DNA from: GCA-2705995 sp965661625
Lineage (GTDB): Bacteria; Bacteroidota; Bacteroidia; Flavobacteriales_G; Salibacteraceae
Reading direction: 5' to 3'
DNA length: 64,000 nucleotides
Assembly: GCA_965661625.1 (NCBI GenBank)
Contig: CBFIEM010000008.1
Coordinates: 93,555 to 157,554, forward strand
Positions within the stretch are counted from its first letter, which is position 1. Every line of letters starts with the position of its first letter. A model generated the notes under the pieces. The model made no database searches. It had not been told where the DNA came from and saw nothing but the letters and a program-made list of their open reading frames with translations. A program made the position numbers and the translations under genes. Positions 63,787 to 64,000 of this stretch are shown piece by piece.

Positions 63787-63921
63787 ATTGACTGTAGTTT
63801 CAACTCCTCGGGAAAGTCAACACCTTTATAAAGACGCGTATGCAGTTATTAAAATTAACCACCCTAGATAGTGGAAATACAGCTGAACTTGTTTTGTTAC
63901 ATTTACCCCTCTAATACAGCT

Positions 63922-63972
63922 GGATAAATGCAATTGCATTTATCCCTACGTTATGCACAATTAAAAGTAGGG
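63922..63972. repeat. 24-bp perfect palindrome with an adjoining 6-bp inverted repeat
   Basis: GGATAAATGCAA (63922-63933) is followed directly by its reverse complement (63934-63945). Overlapping its right end, CCCTAC (63944-63949) and GTAGGG (63967-63972) form a second inverted repeat around 17 bases. No gene lies here. It may be an operator, a terminator-like structure or a recombination site; the window edge prevents a decision. Confidence 0.6.
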
Positions 63973-64000
63973 TAACACAATTTACGAACGGTATAGATTA

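Noticed and set aside
63940..63960. GTTATGC near the palindrome as an integron attC core
   Set aside because: GTTATGC does not fit GTTRRRY, and no matching RYYYAAC-type partner lies at the required distance. A second GTTATGC at 62497 has no palindromic context either.
1..64000. CRISPR arrays, insertion sequences, rRNA genes
   Set aside because: No regularly spaced direct repeats, transposase motifs or rRNA signatures were seen on reading the window.

Overview
The window reads as a chromosome segment of a member of the Bacteroidota, most likely a flavobacterial or cryomorph-like marine or freshwater lineage. The evidence is a type IX secretion C-terminal sorting domain on an M1 peptidase, a CarboxypepD_reg/DUF5686 protein, a short primary sigma factor without region 1.1, HU-CCDC81/SPOR proteins, and promoters of the Bacteroidota form TTG-N17-23-TAnnTTTG. 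Base composition is moderate to AT-rich.

Layout. 1-13 kb: a partial RND/MMPL exporter, a DUF5686 outer-membrane protein, a radical SAM/SPASM enzyme, and the translation block rplM-rpsI-rpsB-tsf followed by pyrH and, after an inserted opposite-strand gene, frr; then kbl and gdhA. 13-30 kb: purT, dprA, a DUF1571/LysM protein, an HU-TM-SPOR protein, an ECF sigma/membrane regulator/repeat-protein operon, rpoD, MarR, acylphosphatase, a phosphoesterase, hemJ, a thioesterase, an Lhr-like helicase and a secreted M1 peptidase. 30-43.6 kb: a divergent two-component pair, a Tat-exported PLP enzyme, DUF2147, a HEPN-like protein overlapping an ABC-F gene, an AsmA-like protein, fructosamine kinase, glutathione peroxidase, and two tandem SPOR proteins, the first broken by a one-base frameshift.

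43.6-62.1 kb is an envelope-glycan locus lying between tRNA-Ala(GGC) and tRNA-Arg(CCU). It holds three GT-C-like membrane proteins, a three-GT2-domain protein with a coiled coil, a Wzm/Wzt-type ABC exporter, two GT4-type glycosyltransferases and an O-antigen-ligase-like protein. At each end lies an MBOAT acyltransferase with an SGNH-type partner. The left MBOAT ends in the hexapeptide FIYYRF. The right MBOAT has no such tail, but its operon ends in a 36-residue membrane microprotein ending in FLYANF. This is a DltX-like acyl-shuttle arrangement in a Gram-negative genome, and it is the most interesting system in the window. Together the genes suggest synthesis, export, ligation and O-acylation of a surface polysaccharide.

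62.1-64 kb, after tRNA-Arg and its terminator, is gene-poor and holds only small unrecognised genes and a perfect palindrome. It looks like accessory DNA.
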